Source of the DNA: Thermovenabulum gondwanense
Lineage (GTDB): Bacteria > Bacillota > Thermosediminibacteria > Thermosediminibacterales > Thermosediminibacteraceae
Reading direction: 5' to 3'
Assembly (NCBI RefSeq): GCF_001601575.1
Contig: NZ_LOHZ01000025.1
Span: forward strand, 90,647 to 154,646
Length of the DNA: 64,000 bases
Below, in pieces: positions 18,363-29,031 of this stretch (positions within the stretch are counted from its first letter, which is position 1; every line of letters begins with the position of its first letter). A program made the translations under genes and the position numbers. The notes beneath the pieces are model-generated. The model made no database searches, was not told the DNA's origin, and saw only the letters and a program-made list of their open reading frames with translations.

Positions 18363-19613
18363 ATGAAAAAAAGGGTAGTAGTAACCGGACTGGGAGTTGT
18401 ATCACCCGTTGGGATAGGAGTTAATAAGTTTTGGGATTCATTAATAAATGGGAAATCAGGGATAAGCCGAATTGAGTCCCTGGATACATCTGATTTACCG
18501 GTTCAAATCGGTGGAGAGATAAAAGATTTCAATCCGGAGGAATTTATAGACAAAAAAGAAGCAAAAAAAATGGATAGATTTACGCAATTTGCTATTGCTG
18601 CTGCGAAAATGGCAATTGAAGATGCAAAATTAAACATAGACCAAGTAGATAGGGAGAGGATAGGTGTAGTTCTGGGCTCAGGAATAGGAGGAGTAATTAC
18701 CTGGGAAGAACAGCATAAAATACTTATGGAAAAAGGTCCAAAACGGGTTAGCCCCTTTTTTATCCCGATGATGATAGCCAATATGGCTTCAGCACAAATT
18801 TCAATGGAGTTTAACTTTAAAGGTCCAAATATAACTACGGTTACGGCTTGTGCATCGGGCACTACTGCGATAGGAGAGGCCTTTAAAATGCTGCAGGATG
18901 GTAGAGCTGAAGTAATAATAGCCGGTGGAACGGAAGCACCAATTACACCTCTTTCCATTGCAGGTTTTTCTTCAATGAAAGCTTTATCAACCAGAAATAG
19001 CGAACCCGAGCGAGCTTCAAGACCCTTTGACCGGGAAAGGGATGGCTTTGTAATGGGAGAAGGAGCCGGGGTGCTGGTTCTTGAAACTCTGGAAAATGCT
19101 CTAAAAAGAAATGCCAGGATTTATGCGGAGGTTTTAGGTTACGGCTCTACCGCAGATGCTTATCATTTAACACAGCCTGCACCCGATGCGGAAGGTGCAG
19201 CTAAGGCCATGGAGATTGCTATAAGGGATGCCAATATAAAACCCGAGGATATAAATTATATTAACGCTCATGGCACATCAACTCCTTTAAACGATAAATT
19301 CGAAACAATTGCTATAAAAAGGGTATTTAAAGAACATGCCTATAAACTTTATATTAGCTCTACTAAGTCCATGACGGGTCATCTTCTTGGGGCAGCAGGA
19401 GCTGTTGAAGGCATAGCTACTATTTTATCGGTATACAGCGATGAAATCCATCCGACAATAAATTATGAGTACGAAGATCCCGAATGTGATTTAAATTACG
19501 TTCCTAATAAATCCGTTAAAACAAAAGTTAATTTTGCACTTTCCAATTCAATGGGTTTTGGAGGACATAATGCCAGTGTGATATTTGGTAAATACCGGGA
19601 TGATAAAAAATAA
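18363..19613 (+). CDS. fabF: 3-oxoacyl-ACP synthase II
   Basis: FabF elongates acyl-ACP chains. The 416-residue condensing enzyme has Cys163 in TACASGT, His303 in NAHGTST and the second active-site His in [12 protein letters not shown], i.e. the Cys-His-His triad. GAGGAG precedes ATG 18363. It is the last fab gene; fabZ and the acetyl-CoA carboxylase genes are not in this window and must be elsewhere. Confidence 0.96.
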   Translation: MKKRVVVTGLGVVSPVGIGVNKFWDSLINGKSGISRIESLDTSDLPVQIGGEIKDFNPEEFIDKKEAKKMDRFTQFAIAAAKMAIEDAKLNIDQVDRERIGVVLGSGIGGVITWEEQHKILMEKGPKRVSPFFIPMMIANMASAQISMEFNFKGPNITTVTACASGTTAIGEAFKMLQDGRAEVIIAGGTEAPITPLSIAGFSSMKALSTRNSEPERASRPFDRERDGFVMGEGAGVLVLETLENALKRNARIYAEVLGYGSTADAYHLTQPAPDAEGAAKAMEIAIRDANIKPEDINYINAHGTSTPLNDKFETIAIKRVFKEHAYKLYISSTKSMTGHLLGAAGAVEGIATILSVYSDEIHPTINYEYEDPECDLNYVPNKSVKTKVNFALSNSMGFGGHNASVIFGKYRDDKK

Positions 19614-19642
19614 TAAATTATTATGTTTAAGGAAGGTAAAAA

Positions 19643-20362
19643 ATGGATGAACAAAGAAAAGCCAAGCTCGATGAGCTTCAAAAAATACTCGGGATAAGCT
19701 TTTATAATTTAGAATTACTCAATCTAGCATTGGTTCATCCTTCTTTTTCCTATGAAAAGCGTTCCGAATTGGAAGAAAACAATCAAAGGCTGGAATTTTT
19801 AGGTGATGCGGTGCTGGAACTTGTAATTAGTCAGTGGATTTTTGAAGAATTTCCTGAGCACTCAGAAGGCGAATTGACAAAGATCAGAGCTTTTTTGGTA
19901 TGTGAAGAAACCTTGTCTTTAATATCAAAGGAGTTATCCCTGGGAGATTATTTAATTTTGAGTAAAGGGGAAGAATTAAGCGGGGGCAGAGAAAAAATAT
20001 CAATTCTTGCTGACACATTTGAAGCAGTACTGGGTGCTATATATCTTGATCAAGGTTTAGAAAAAGTTAGACAATTTGTAATAAGTAAATTTAAAGGAAT
20101 AATAAATAAATTAAAGGCTGGGAATTTTGTTGCGGATTATAAAACCACCCTTCAGGAAATTTTACAGAAGAGATCTCAGGATAGGATAATGTATAATGTG
20201 GTAAAAGAGGAAGGTCCTGATCACGATAAAACTTTTTACGTCGAAGTAAAGTGGAAAAATAGAGTGCTGGGGCGCGGAAAGGGTAAGAGCAAAAAAGAAG
20301 CGGAACAACGAGCAGCAAAGGAAGCAATAGATCAACTTGATAAAAATTATAAATTTTGGTAA
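19643..20362 (+). CDS. rnc: Ribonuclease III
   Basis: RNase III cleaves double-stranded RNA, including rRNA precursors. The 239-residue protein carries the signature NNQRLEFLGDAVLEL (residues 46-60) with catalytic acidic residues and a C-terminal double-stranded RNA-binding domain (about residues 165-235, GKGKSKKEAEQRAAKEAI). Typical neighbours are acpP/fabF upstream and smc downstream; here spoVS lies between rnc and smc. Confidence 0.95.
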   Translation: MDEQRKAKLDELQKILGISFYNLELLNLALVHPSFSYEKRSELEENNQRLEFLGDAVLELVISQWIFEEFPEHSEGELTKIRAFLVCEETLSLISKELSLGDYLILSKGEELSGGREKISILADTFEAVLGAIYLDQGLEKVRQFVISKFKGIINKLKAGNFVADYKTTLQEILQKRSQDRIMYNVVKEEGPDHDKTFYVEVKWKNRVLGRGKGKSKKEAEQRAAKEAIDQLDKNYKFW

Positions 20363-20444
20363 TTATTTTATAGATAAAGAAGGAATTTTATAAGTCTCAT
20401 AGAATATAAAATAATAAAAATACTTTAGAGGGGGTACATGTGTA

Positions 20445-20705
20445 ATGGAAGTACTAAAAGTATCAGCTCAATCAAAACCTAAAGCTGTTGCTGGGGCACT
20501 GGCAGCTGTTCTGAGGGAAAAAGGAGTTGCTGAACTTCAGGCAGTGGGTGCCGGTGCTGTAAACCAGGCTGTTAAAGCCATTGCAATTACAAGAGGCTTT
20601 GTTGCTCCAAATGGATTAGATTTAGTAGCTATTCCTGCCTTTGCAGAGATTGAAATCGATGGAGAAGAAAGAACAGCAATAAAATTTATCGTTGAACCCC
20701 GTTAA
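20445..20705 (+). CDS. spoVS: Stage V sporulation protein S
   Basis: SpoVS is an 86-residue Alba-like protein that acts in spore coat assembly and septation control in Bacillus. The sequence (EVLKVSAQSKPKAVAGALAA, VGAGAVNQAVKAIAITRGFV) is nearly invariant in the family and recognised directly. A GAGGGGG-type site precedes the ATG. It is closed by a strong terminator and lies between rnc and smc. Confidence 0.95.
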   Translation: MEVLKVSAQSKPKAVAGALAAVLREKGVAELQAVGAGAVNQAVKAIAITRGFVAPNGLDLVAIPAFAEIEIDGEERTAIKFIVEPR

Positions 20706-20719
20706 ACTGCAGTGAAGTA

Positions 20720-20757
20720 AAATACCTGTCTTTTATAGACAGGTATTTTTATTTTTT
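20720..20757 (+). terminator. Terminator of rnc-spoVS
   Basis: AAATACCTGTC (20720-20730) pairs with GACAGGTATTT (20738-20748), followed by TTATTTTTTG. A clear intrinsic terminator before smc. Confidence 0.88.
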
Positions 20758-20836
20758 GTCGGTTTTATGTTAGTCGGTTTTATGATAAAATTTTATTACT
20801 GTATGTTTAAGGTTTTATACCGGTAGGGGGAGCAAG

Positions 20837-23800
20837 ATGTTTTTAAAAAAGATAGAGATACAGGGATTTAAATCCTTTGCCGACAGGATACAAATAGAGT
20901 TTCAACCAGGAATAAATGCCATAGTTGGACCTAATGGAAGCGGGAAAAGTAACGTTACTGATGCCATAAGATGGGTTTTGGGAGAACAAAGCGTTAAAAG
21001 TTTAAGAGGCAGCAAATTGGAAGATATTATTTTTGCCGGAAGCTTAAAAAGAAAACCCCTCGGTATGGCTGAAGTAACGGTGGTACTGGATAATGAAGAC
21101 CATTTTTTGCCTCTTGATTTTACTGAGATTTCTATAACAAGAAGGGTATTTCGCTCTGGCGAAAGCGAATTTTACTTAAATAAGGTGCCATGCAGATTAA
21201 AGGATATACAGGAACTCTTGATGGATACTGGCATAGGTAAGGATGGCTATTCAATTATTAGCCAGGGAGAAATAGATGAGTTTTTACTTTCAAAACCTGA
21301 AGAAAGACGGTTGATATTTGAAGAAACCGCCGGAATTACAAAACATAAGGCGCGGAAAAAAGAGTCAGAAAAAAAGCTGGAAGAAACTTCTATGAATATT
21401 TCAAGACTGGATGATTTGATAAATGAGCTGGAGTATCAATTAGAGTCCTTGTATGAAGAAAAGGAAAAAGCTCTGGTGTATAAAAAGCTCTCTGAAGCGG
21501 AAAAAGAACTTGAGGTAAATTTAATTTTGATAAAATTGCACAACGTGGAAAAGAAAATAAAAAACTATGAACAAGAACTGGCAAGGAATGAAGAGGAATT
21601 AAAAAGATTAAAAGATGTACTCTTCATAGCTGAAGAAAAATTAAAAAATAAAAATGAACAATATGAAAAAGAATCCTTCAAATTAGAGAAATTAAGAGAG
21701 GAATCCCAGGAAAAAAATGTTCAGATTGCTAATTTAAAAAAGGATATAGAGTTTTATACGGAAAAATTGAGGGATTATCAAACTCAAAAGGAAGAATTAT
21801 TGGTAAAAATTGAGGGACTGTCGGATAGAAAATCAAACTGTAAAAATATTATAAAGGAAAAAATATTGCTTTTAGAAGGGAAAAAATTAGAGAGGAATTC
21901 GGTGGAAGGTCAAATATCCAGGCTTAAAGAAAATGTTGAAGAAATAAAGAATAAAATCTTAAAAGAAGAAAAAAGGATTGAAGATTTAAAATCTAATATA
22001 ATAGATTTATTAAACTCCACAGCTGAAAGAAAAAACATATTGTCAAGCCTTAACACCATGAATGATTCCTTAAAGAAAAGGAAAGAACAGATTATTGGGG
22101 AAGTAGAACGATTACAAAGAACAAACCAGATTACCTCTCAGGAAATCGAAGCTATTGAAAAAAGAGTGAAAATGCTTGATAGTAATTCTGCGATTTTAAA
22201 ATCTGGTTTAAATAGATTGTGCAAAGAAATATCATTGTTAGAAGACAAATTACGTGATTTACAAAAGATGCTATCGGATAAGGCGGCGAAATACAACGAA
22301 CTTAATTCACGATTAAAAGCACTGAAACAACTTGAAAATAATTATGAGGGTTATCCGGTAGGTGTAAGGAATCTACTATTAGATTTGAAAAACGGAAAGA
22401 TTAATATCGAAGGTATATACGGTTCCTTAGCCGAACTTATCTATGTTGAAAAAGAATACGAATTAGCTGTTGAAGCGGCCTTAGGAGGTTCTCTTATTGA
22501 TATTTTATGTAAGGATGAAGATTCCGCGAAAAAAGCTGTGGAATACTTAAAAAAGCATAATTTAGGAAGAGCCACATTTCTTCCACTAACTTTGATGAAG
22601 CCAAAGATTATAAAAGATGAGGAACTATTACAATTCAAGACTTCCAGTGGATTTGTAGGACTTGCAGAATCCCTTGTAAAATATGATAAAAAATATATAA
22701 ACTGCATTTTAAATTTACTCGGCAGGGTAATTGTTTTTGAAGATATGGATTCTGCGATTATTGCTTTTAGAAAGAATCCTGTATTTAAAATTGTTACTTT
22801 AGATGGAGAGATTATAAATCCTTCGGGTTCGATAACCGGGGGAAGCTTTAAAAAATCCTTATCTTTATTAAGCAGAAAAAGAGAAATTAACTTATTGAAC
22901 AGCGATATTTACAAAATAAATAAAGAAATAGAATTAATCAAAGATGAAATGTTCTTGGTTAATAAAAAAATAGAAAGAAAAAATTATGCATTAAATTACC
23001 TTAAGAAAAGCTTAGAAAAACTAACTATAGAAGTAGTTAAATTCAATCAGGAAAAAGCCGAGAAAAACAAGGTTTTGGAGGAAAGAAAAGATAGGATACA
23101 TATCCTTTGCTTGGAGCTTGACCAGGTAGAAAAGGATTTAAGGGAATTAGATGCCGAGATTATAGTAGCCAGAAAAGATATAGATGAACTAAATAAAAAA
23201 ATATGTGAGAACCAGCAGGAAATTAAAAAAATAAAAGATAGAATGCAGGCTGTTTTTGCAGAAAAAGAAGAAAAAGAGAAGAAATTAGAAGAACTTAACA
23301 ATAGGCTTTCCTTAATTAACAATGAGGAATATGGTCTAAGGTTAGAAATACAACATTTACAGGAAAGTATGGATTTAATAAAAAATGAGGCTTTGGAGTA
23401 CAATCAAAAATTATCAAGACTGTACGAGTTACAGGAAAGTATTCGAAATGAGAAAATGGCTCGAGAAAAATTTTTAGTTGAAATATCTTCAAAAAAAAAT
23501 CTTGTGGATAGAGAATATGAGGAATTAAGGACAAATTTTATAGAAATTGAGAATGAAATAAAAAGTTTACAAAAAGAGATTTTGATATATAGGAAAAAAA
23601 TAGAGAAATGTGATACTTCGGTAAATGATATAAAGATAAAAAAAGCATCACATGAAATGGAAAAAAATTTCCTGGAGAACCACCTTTACGAAAAATACAG
23701 GTTAACTCCCGCCCAAGCTTTAGAATTGAAAAAAGAATTAGGAGAGATCGAACAGCTTCAGGAAATGTTAAATAATGTAAAAGAGGAGATTTCTAAATTA

Positions 23801-24388
23801 GGACAAGTAAATTTGGGAGTAATAGAAGAATATGAAAAAATTAAATCACGGCAGGAATTTTTGATTTCCCAGAAGCAGGATTTGATAAATGCAAAAGAAA
23901 AATTAACTAATTTGATTGCAGAAATCACAAAAACAATGGAAAAAATGTTTTTGGCGACATTTGAAAAAATACGAGAGGAATTCCAGGAGGTATTTGTTGA
24001 ACTATTTGGAGGAGGCAAGGCCGATATTTATCTAATAGATAAATCTATACCGCTGGAGACGGGGGTTGAGATTGTAGCCCAACCCCCGGGGAAGAAACTC
24101 CAAAATATAAATCTACTATCAGGTGGAGAGAGATCTTTCACGGCAATAGCTTTACTATTTGCCATTTTAAATGTTAAACCTACTCCATTTTGTATTTTGG
24201 ATGAGATTGAAGCCGCTTTAGATGATGCCAATATTGAAAGATTTGCCAATTACGTAAAAAAAGCGTCCGATAATACTCAATTTATTATTATTACCCATAG
24301 GAAGGGTACAATGGAGATAGCGGATGCTCTGTACGGAGTTTCCATGGAGGAAACCGCCGTTTCAAAAGTGGTGTCTTTAAAGGTTTGA
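20837..24388 (+). CDS. smc: Chromosome segregation ATPase SMC
   Basis: SMC forms the condensin core with ScpA and ScpB and compacts the chromosome. The 1183-residue protein has Walker A GPNGSGKS (residues 31-38), two long coiled coils, a hinge at about 515-670 containing IEGIYGSLAELI, the ABC signature LLSGGER (Ser1095) and Walker B ILDEIEAAL (Asp1122). Full length. It starts at ATG 20837 after AGGGGGAG, and ftsY follows at once. Confidence 0.97.
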   Translation: MFLKKIEIQGFKSFADRIQIEFQPGINAIVGPNGSGKSNVTDAIRWVLGEQSVKSLRGSKLEDIIFAGSLKRKPLGMAEVTVVLDNEDHFLPLDFTEISITRRVFRSGESEFYLNKVPCRLKDIQELLMDTGIGKDGYSIISQGEIDEFLLSKPEERRLIFEETAGITKHKARKKESEKKLEETSMNISRLDDLINELEYQLESLYEEKEKALVYKKLSEAEKELEVNLILIKLHNVEKKIKNYEQELARNEEELKRLKDVLFIAEEKLKNKNEQYEKESFKLEKLREESQEKNVQIANLKKDIEFYTEKLRDYQTQKEELLVKIEGLSDRKSNCKNIIKEKILLLEGKKLERNSVEGQISRLKENVEEIKNKILKEEKRIEDLKSNIIDLLNSTAERKNILSSLNTMNDSLKKRKEQIIGEVERLQRTNQITSQEIEAIEKRVKMLDSNSAILKSGLNRLCKEISLLEDKLRDLQKMLSDKAAKYNELNSRLKALKQLENNYEGYPVGVRNLLLDLKNGKINIEGIYGSLAELIYVEKEYELAVEAALGGSLIDILCKDEDSAKKAVEYLKKHNLGRATFLPLTLMKPKIIKDEELLQFKTSSGFVGLAESLVKYDKKYINCILNLLGRVIVFEDMDSAIIAFRKNPVFKIVTLDGEIINPSGSITGGSFKKSLSLLSRKREINLLNSDIYKINKEIELIKDEMFLVNKKIERKNYALNYLKKSLEKLTIEVVKFNQEKAEKNKVLEERKDRIHILCLELDQVEKDLRELDAEIIVARKDIDELNKKICENQQEIKKIKDRMQAVFAEKEEKEKKLEELNNRLSLINNEEYGLRLEIQHLQESMDLIKNEALEYNQKLSRLYELQESIRNEKMAREKFLVEISSKKNLVDREYEELRTNFIEIENEIKSLQKEILIYRKKIEKCDTSVNDIKIKKASHEMEKNFLENHLYEKYRLTPAQALELKKELGEIEQLQEMLNNVKEEISKLGQVNLGVIEEYEKIKSRQEFLISQKQDLINAKEKLTNLIAEITKTMEKMFLATFEKIREEFQEVFVELFGGGKADIYLIDKSIPLETGVEIVAQPPGKKLQNINLLSGGERSFTAIALLFAILNVKPTPFCILDEIEAALDDANIERFANYVKKASDNTQFIIITHRKGTMEIADALYGVSMEETAVSKVVSLKV

Positions 24389-24399
24389 GGAGGTGTATT

Positions 24400-25299
24400 A
24401 TGGGTTTTTTCAATAAAATTAAAGAGAGTCTTTCAAAAACCAGGAACAGTCTGGTAAATAAATTAGAGGGGATATTTAAGTTATCGGTAAAAATTGATGA
24501 TGACATTCTGGAGGAACTCGAAGAGGCGCTTATTACAGCAGATATTGGTGTGAAGGCCACGGAGGATTTAATTCAAAAACTCAAAGATAAAGTGAAAGCC
24601 AATAAGATAAAAGATGCAGATGAATTAAAATCGGCCTTAAAGGAAGAAATGGTTAATCTTTTCCCTAAAAGTAATATTGGATTTAGTACTCCTGCTATCA
24701 TTTTGATAGTAGGGGTAAATGGGGTGGGTAAAACTACCACCATTGGAAAGCTTGCTTATAAATATAAATCCGAAGGTAAAAAAGTAATTATAGCTGCAGC
24801 GGACACCTTTAGAGCGGCTGCGGTAGAACAACTCGTAGTTTGGGGACAGAGGGCTGGTGTGGAGGTAATAAGGCAGATGGAAGGCTCCGACCCCGCATCC
24901 GTCCTTTTTGATGCTATAAGAGCCGGGAAAGCCCGTCATGTGGATGTAATAATCTGTGATACCGCTGGAAGACTTCATACAAAGAAAAATCTTATGGAAG
25001 AATTGAAGAAACTTTACAGAGTTGCAGAAAAGGAATATCCGGAAGCAGTAAAAATTAGCTATCTGGTTTTAGATGCTACCACCGGCCAAAATGCAATTTC
25101 CCAGGCAAAAATTTTTAAAGATGCAGTTAATGTTAACGGTATAATACTTACCAAATTGGATGGTACTGCCAAAGGGGGAGTAGCTCTGGCTATTGCTGCA
25201 GAGTTGGGGATACCTGTTTGCTATATGGGAACGGGAGAAAGCATTGAGGATTTTGCTGAGTTTGATCCGAAGGAGTTTGTAGATGCTATCATAAGCTAA
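24400..25299 (+). CDS. ftsY: Signal recognition particle receptor FtsY
   Basis: FtsY is the membrane-associated GTPase that receives SRP-ribosome complexes. The 299-residue protein has the NG domain only: helical N domain (to about residue 90), P-loop GVNGVGKT (105-112), DTFRAAA, DTAGR and TKLDGTAKGG. The long acidic A domain of Escherichia coli FtsY is absent, normal for Firmicutes. ATG 24400 follows AGGAGGTG; TTG 24385 would place that site inside the gene. Confidence 0.95.
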   Translation: MGFFNKIKESLSKTRNSLVNKLEGIFKLSVKIDDDILEELEEALITADIGVKATEDLIQKLKDKVKANKIKDADELKSALKEEMVNLFPKSNIGFSTPAIILIVGVNGVGKTTTIGKLAYKYKSEGKKVIIAAADTFRAAAVEQLVVWGQRAGVEVIRQMEGSDPASVLFDAIRAGKARHVDVIICDTAGRLHTKKNLMEELKKLYRVAEKEYPEAVKISYLVLDATTGQNAISQAKIFKDAVNVNGIILTKLDGTAKGGVALAIAAELGIPVCYMGTGESIEDFAEFDPKEFVDAIIS

Positions 25300-25410
25300 G
25301 GTCTATTTAATTCATACAAAAATTATTTTAAAAGATTGACATATAATCATTTTTTTTTTAGAATCTATATATGTAAAGCGAATCTACTTTACAGACGAGA
25401 AGATGATAAA

Positions 25411-25770
25411 ATGGAAGATATTGTTAAAATTAGTTTGCTATACGATTTTTACGGTCCACTTCTTACCGAAAAACAGAGAGAGTATTTCGAACTTTATTAT
25501 TTTAATGACCTGAGCCTTAACGAAATTGCACAGAATTACAATGTCTCGCGGCAGGGAGTATTTGATAATATCCATCGTTCTTTAGAGTTTTTAAAACAAT
25601 GTGAAGAAAAATTAGGGCTTGTAGAGAAATTTTTAAGTCAAAAGAAGGCATTGGAAAGGATAAAATTGCAATTGGAAGGTATATTACCGCATCTTGATGA
25701 ATATTCAGGAGAAATTCTAAAGAAGGCTATTGAAGCTCTGGATAAACTGGTCAAAGAAGGGTGGGAATAG
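25411..25770 (+). CDS. ylxM: YlxM family SRP-associated helix-turn-helix protein
   Basis: A 119-residue YlxM protein, encoded before ffh in most Firmicutes and shown in streptococci to modulate SRP activity. A sigma-70 region 4-like helix-turn-helix is seen (LSLNEIAQNYNVSRQGVFDN, about residues 40-59). ATG 25411 is the sensible start; the upstream in-frame part is not family-like and has no good site. It is one base away from ffh. Confidence 0.9.
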   Translation: MEDIVKISLLYDFYGPLLTEKQREYFELYYFNDLSLNEIAQNYNVSRQGVFDNIHRSLEFLKQCEEKLGLVEKFLSQKKALERIKLQLEGILPHLDEYSGEILKKAIEALDKLVKEGWE

Positions 25771-25771
25771 A

Positions 25772-27109
25772 TTGGCATTTGAAGCCCTTTCTCAGAAATT
25801 GGATGCCATTTTTAAAAAGTTAAGGGGAAAAGGGAAGCTTTCCGAATCAGATGTAAAGGAAGCGATGAGAGAAATAAGACTCGCCCTTTTGGAAGCTGAC
25901 GTAAATTATAAGGTAGTTAAAGATTTTATTTCAAAAGTCACAGAAAGGGCAATAGGGCATGAAGTAATGGAGAGCCTGACTCCGGGGCAGCAGGTTATAA
26001 AAATAGTGTATGATGAGTTAACTAACCTGATGGGTTCCAAAGAAACAAAACTAAATTTAAAGGGTAATCCGGCTGTAATTATGCTTGTAGGACTGCAGGG
26101 ATCTGGAAAAACTACTACAGCCGGCAAATTAGGCAATTATCTTTCCAAAATGGGCAGAAGACCTTTACTTGTAGCAGCGGATATTTATCGACCGGCTGCA
26201 ATAAAACAACTTCATGTAGTAGGAGATAAAGTAAAGGTACCGGTTTTTTCTATGGGTGAGAGAAAACCCGTGGAAATTGCCAGGGCTTCTGTAGAACATG
26301 CCTTTCGCCATGGTAACGATGTGATAATATTAGATACAGCAGGAAGGCTTCATATAGATGAAGAATTGATGGAAGAATTAAAAGAAATTAAAAGCGCCGT
26401 AGATCCATGCGAAATACTTCTTGTAGTAGATAGTATGACTGGACAGGATGCGGTAAATGTTGCTGAAAGTTTTCACAGCAAGTTAGAACTAACGGGTTTA
26501 ATTTTGACAAAACTCGATGGTGATACCAGAGGCGGAGCGGCCTTATCCATAAAAGCTGTTACAGGATGTCCAATAAAATTTGTAGGAATGGGCGAAAAAT
26601 TAGATGATTTAGAGCAGTTTTATCCCGACCGAATGGCCTCCAGGATTCTCGGAATGGGAGATGTATTGAGCTTAATCGAAAAAGCTACTCAGAACATAGA
26701 TATTAAAAAAGCTAAGGAACTGGAAGAAAGGATAAGAAAGGAACAGTTCGATTTAAATGATTTTTTAGATCAATTGAAACAGGTTAGAAAGATGGGATCT
26801 CTTGATCAAATTTTTTCAATGATTCCGGGTTTTTCACCACAAAAAATGCAGGGACTCGATTTTAACGAAAAAGAACTGGTAAAGGTAGAAGCAATAATTA
26901 ATTCGATGACAAAGGAAGAAAGGCGTAACCCCTCAATAATAAACGGTAGCAGGAGAAAAAGGATTGCGATGGGAAGTGGCACAACGGTGCAGGATGTAAA
27001 TAAGTTATTAAAACAATTTGAACAGATGAAAAAACTTATGAAACAGCTGTCAGAAATGGAAAAATCCCACAAAAAGGGAAGATTTAGAATACCATTCTTC
27101 AATTTTTAA
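25772..27109 (+). CDS. ffh: Signal recognition particle protein Ffh
   Basis: Ffh binds signal sequences and the SRP RNA, and its GTPase pairs with FtsY. The 445-residue protein shows P-loop GLQGSGKT (107-114), DIYRPAA, DTAGR, TKLDGD and a methionine-rich C-terminal M domain with [14 protein letters not shown] and [18 protein letters not shown] 25772 follows GAAGGGTGGG and gives the usual N terminus ([10 protein letters not shown]). No SRP RNA gene was seen nearby. Confidence 0.95.
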   Translation: MAFEALSQKLDAIFKKLRGKGKLSESDVKEAMREIRLALLEADVNYKVVKDFISKVTERAIGHEVMESLTPGQQVIKIVYDELTNLMGSKETKLNLKGNPAVIMLVGLQGSGKTTTAGKLGNYLSKMGRRPLLVAADIYRPAAIKQLHVVGDKVKVPVFSMGERKPVEIARASVEHAFRHGNDVIILDTAGRLHIDEELMEELKEIKSAVDPCEILLVVDSMTGQDAVNVAESFHSKLELTGLILTKLDGDTRGGAALSIKAVTGCPIKFVGMGEKLDDLEQFYPDRMASRILGMGDVLSLIEKATQNIDIKKAKELEERIRKEQFDLNDFLDQLKQVRKMGSLDQIFSMIPGFSPQKMQGLDFNEKELVKVEAIINSMTKEERRNPSIINGSRRKRIAMGSGTTVQDVNKLLKQFEQMKKLMKQLSEMEKSHKKGRFRIPFFNF

Positions 27110-27129
27110 ATTTAAAAGGAGGTGAAAAA

Positions 27130-27429
27130 ATGGCAGTAAGAATCAGATTAAGGAGAATGGGGGCTAAAAAGAGACCTTTTTATAGAATTATAGTGGCAGA
27201 CAGCAGAAGTCCCCGTGATGGCAGGTTCATTGAGGAAATTGGTTATTATAACCCGCTCACGGACCCTGCTGAAATTAAAATTAACGAAGAAAAGGCTCTT
27301 GGTTGGATTAAAAAAGGAGCACAACCCACCGATACAGTGAAATATCTTTTTAAAGTTACCGGCCTTTTGGATAAAATCAAAAGCAATAAAGAAACTACCC
27401 CCCAAACTCCAGAAGTGAAGGAGGAGTAA
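27130..27429 (+). CDS. rpsP: 30S ribosomal protein S16
   Basis: A 99-residue S16 of the small subunit, with the conserved N terminus [20 protein letters not shown] and the following [24 protein letters not shown] precedes the ATG. It heads the conserved rpsP-khpA-rimM-trmD-rplS order right after ffh. Confidence 0.97.
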   Translation: MAVRIRLRRMGAKKRPFYRIIVADSRSPRDGRFIEEIGYYNPLTDPAEIKINEEKALGWIKKGAQPTDTVKYLFKVTGLLDKIKSNKETTPQTPEVKEE

Positions 27430-27433
27430 TAAT

Positions 27434-27661
27434 ATGGTAGAATTGGTAGAATATATTGCAAAAGCATTGGTAGATCATCCTGAGGATGTTACTGTAAATA
27501 GAGTGGAAGGAGAACAATCGGTAATACTTGAATTAAAAGTTCATCCTGAAGATATGGGAAAAATTATCGGAAAACAGGGAAGGATAGCTAAAGCAATACG
27601 CACCGTTGTAAAAGCTGCCGCAGCAAAGCAGGGTAAGAGAGTTGTAGTAGAAATATTATAA
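27434..27661 (+). CDS. khpA: KH-domain RNA-binding protein KhpA
   Basis: A 75-residue single KH-domain protein (YlqC/KhpA). The G-x-x-G loop is GKQG (about residues 48-51 in [13 protein letters not shown]). In streptococci KhpA works with KhpB to control cell elongation and binds many RNAs. It lies four bases after rpsP and is followed by a strong hairpin before rimM. Confidence 0.93.
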   Translation: MVELVEYIAKALVDHPEDVTVNRVEGEQSVILELKVHPEDMGKIIGKQGRIAKAIRTVVKAAAAKQGKRVVVEIL

Positions 27662-27663
27662 AT

Positions 27664-27690
27664 GGGTTAGGATGCTACCTAACCCTTTTT
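27664..27690 (+). terminator. Intrinsic terminator inside the rpsP-rimM operon
   Basis: GGGTTAGG (27664-27671) pairs with CCTAACCC (27678-27685), followed by TTTTT. It lies three bases after khpA and inside the otherwise continuous ribosomal operon, so it likely lowers rimM-trmD expression relative to rpsP-khpA. Confidence 0.75.
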
Positions 27691-27712
27691 GAAAGAAATG
27701 GAGGTCACCGGT

Positions 27713-28222
27713 TTGAAACAGTATATAACCGTTGGCCGAATAATTTCCCCTTGGGGGGTTAGAGGGCAGGTTAAGGTAGAGCCTCTAACCGATGATATTG
27801 AGAGGTTTAAAAATTTAAAAGAAGTTTTCTACGAACAAGAAAATTGCTTAGAAAAATTGGTTATTAAAGAGGTAATTTTCTTAAAAAAAGCCTTTGTGGT
27901 ATTAAAATTTGAAGGAGTGGATGATGCTAAGGAAGCAGAAAAATTCAGGAATAAATATATAATGGTCCACAGAAAGGATGCGGTTAAATTACCTGAAGGG
28001 CGTTACTTTATTTGTGACATTATTGGTCTTAAAGTTTACACCGTTGATGACGAGTATTTAGGAGAAATAATAAATGTGATTCAAACAGGAGCCAATGACG
28101 TATATGTGATAAAGAACAAAGAAAATAAAGAAATATTGATTCCGGCCATTAAAGAAGTCGTTAAAAATATCGATATTGAAAAGGGCATTATGTTCATATT
28201 CCCTATGGAGGGGTTAATTTAG
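27713..28222 (+). CDS. rimM: Ribosome maturation factor RimM
   Basis: RimM assists 30S head assembly by binding S19. The 169-residue protein has an N-terminal barrel ([20 protein letters not shown]) and a C-terminal PRC-barrel domain ([27 protein letters not shown]). TTG 27713 sits seven bases after GGAGGT and gives the family start; ATG 27698 would overlap that site. Its stop overlaps the trmD start by one base. Confidence 0.92.
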   Translation: MKQYITVGRIISPWGVRGQVKVEPLTDDIERFKNLKEVFYEQENCLEKLVIKEVIFLKKAFVVLKFEGVDDAKEAEKFRNKYIMVHRKDAVKLPEGRYFICDIIGLKVYTVDDEYLGEIINVIQTGANDVYVIKNKENKEILIPAIKEVVKNIDIEKGIMFIFPMEGLI

Positions 28223-28962
28223 TGCTAAGGTTTTTTATACTTACAATTTTCCCGGAGTTTTTTGATAGCCCTCTTAAAGTTAGCATATTAAAAAGAGCCA
28301 TTGAAAAAAAGCAAATAGATGTAGAACTTATAAACATCAGGGACTTTTCAAAAGACAAGCACCGAAAGGTCGATGATTACCCCTATGGTGGCGGTGCTGG
28401 GATGGTGATGAAGCCGGAGCCCATATTTGAAGCTATTGATTATGTTAATTCTATCTCCGCATCGTCGAAAAAAAGGATTATTTTAATGTCGCCTCAGGGG
28501 AAAATTTTCAACAATGAAATCGCAAGAGAACTTTCAAAAGAAGAAGAACTTATAATAATTTGCGGTCACTATGAAGGAGTTGACGAAAGGGTAAAGACCC
28601 TGATTACCGATGAGATATCCATAGGCGACTTTGTCCTTACCGGGGGCGAAATACCTGCCCTTGCAGTAATAGACGCCGTATCGAGATTATTGCCAGGAGT
28701 TTTGGGATGCGATGAATCGGCCCTATTCGAATCTTTCAGTGATGGGTTGCTGGAATATCCGCAATATACAAGGCCGGAAGAGTACCGGGGGCTCAAGGTT
28801 CCCCAGGTGCTTTTGTCCGGCAATCACCGAGAAGTAGCCCTTTTCAGAAGAAAAGAATCTTTGAGGATTACCTATGAGAAAAGGCCGGACTTACTTAAAA
28901 AGGCTAAATTAACGGAAGACGACAAAAAGCTTCTAAAAGAGCTAAACATCGATTTAGATTGA
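28222..28962 (+). CDS. trmD: tRNA (guanine37-N1)-methyltransferase
   Basis: TrmD methylates G37 of tRNAs ending in G36, preventing frameshifts. The 246-residue SPOUT enzyme shows [17 protein letters not shown] near residue 52, [11 protein letters not shown] near 113, and the knotted SAM site [11 protein letters not shown] near 132. It starts at GTG 28222 behind GGAGGGG, overlapping rimM by one base. Confidence 0.95.
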   Translation: MLRFFILTIFPEFFDSPLKVSILKRAIEKKQIDVELINIRDFSKDKHRKVDDYPYGGGAGMVMKPEPIFEAIDYVNSISASSKKRIILMSPQGKIFNNEIARELSKEEELIIICGHYEGVDERVKTLITDEISIGDFVLTGGEIPALAVIDAVSRLLPGVLGCDESALFESFSDGLLEYPQYTRPEEYRGLKVPQVLLSGNHREVALFRRKESLRITYEKRPDLLKKAKLTEDDKKLLKELNIDLD

Positions 28963-28971
28963 CGCCTTTTG

Positions 28972-29000
28972 TTGTAAACTAATTTTCTTTATGCTATAAT
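28972..29000 (+). promoter_or_regulatory. Sigma A promoter of rplS
   Basis: TTGTAA (28972-28977), a 17-bp spacer, then TATAAT (28995-29000), 31 bases before the rplS start codon. It lies in the short trmD-rplS gap, giving rplS and the downstream genes their own promoter. Confidence 0.75.
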
Positions 29001-29031
29001 TACATTTGTTAAAAGAAGGGAGGTCCGTAAA

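Noticed and set aside
20758..20787. Tandem direct repeat of GTCGGTTTTATG with a 15-base period before smc
   Set aside because: Only two copies, no palindrome and no known motif; likely a small duplication.
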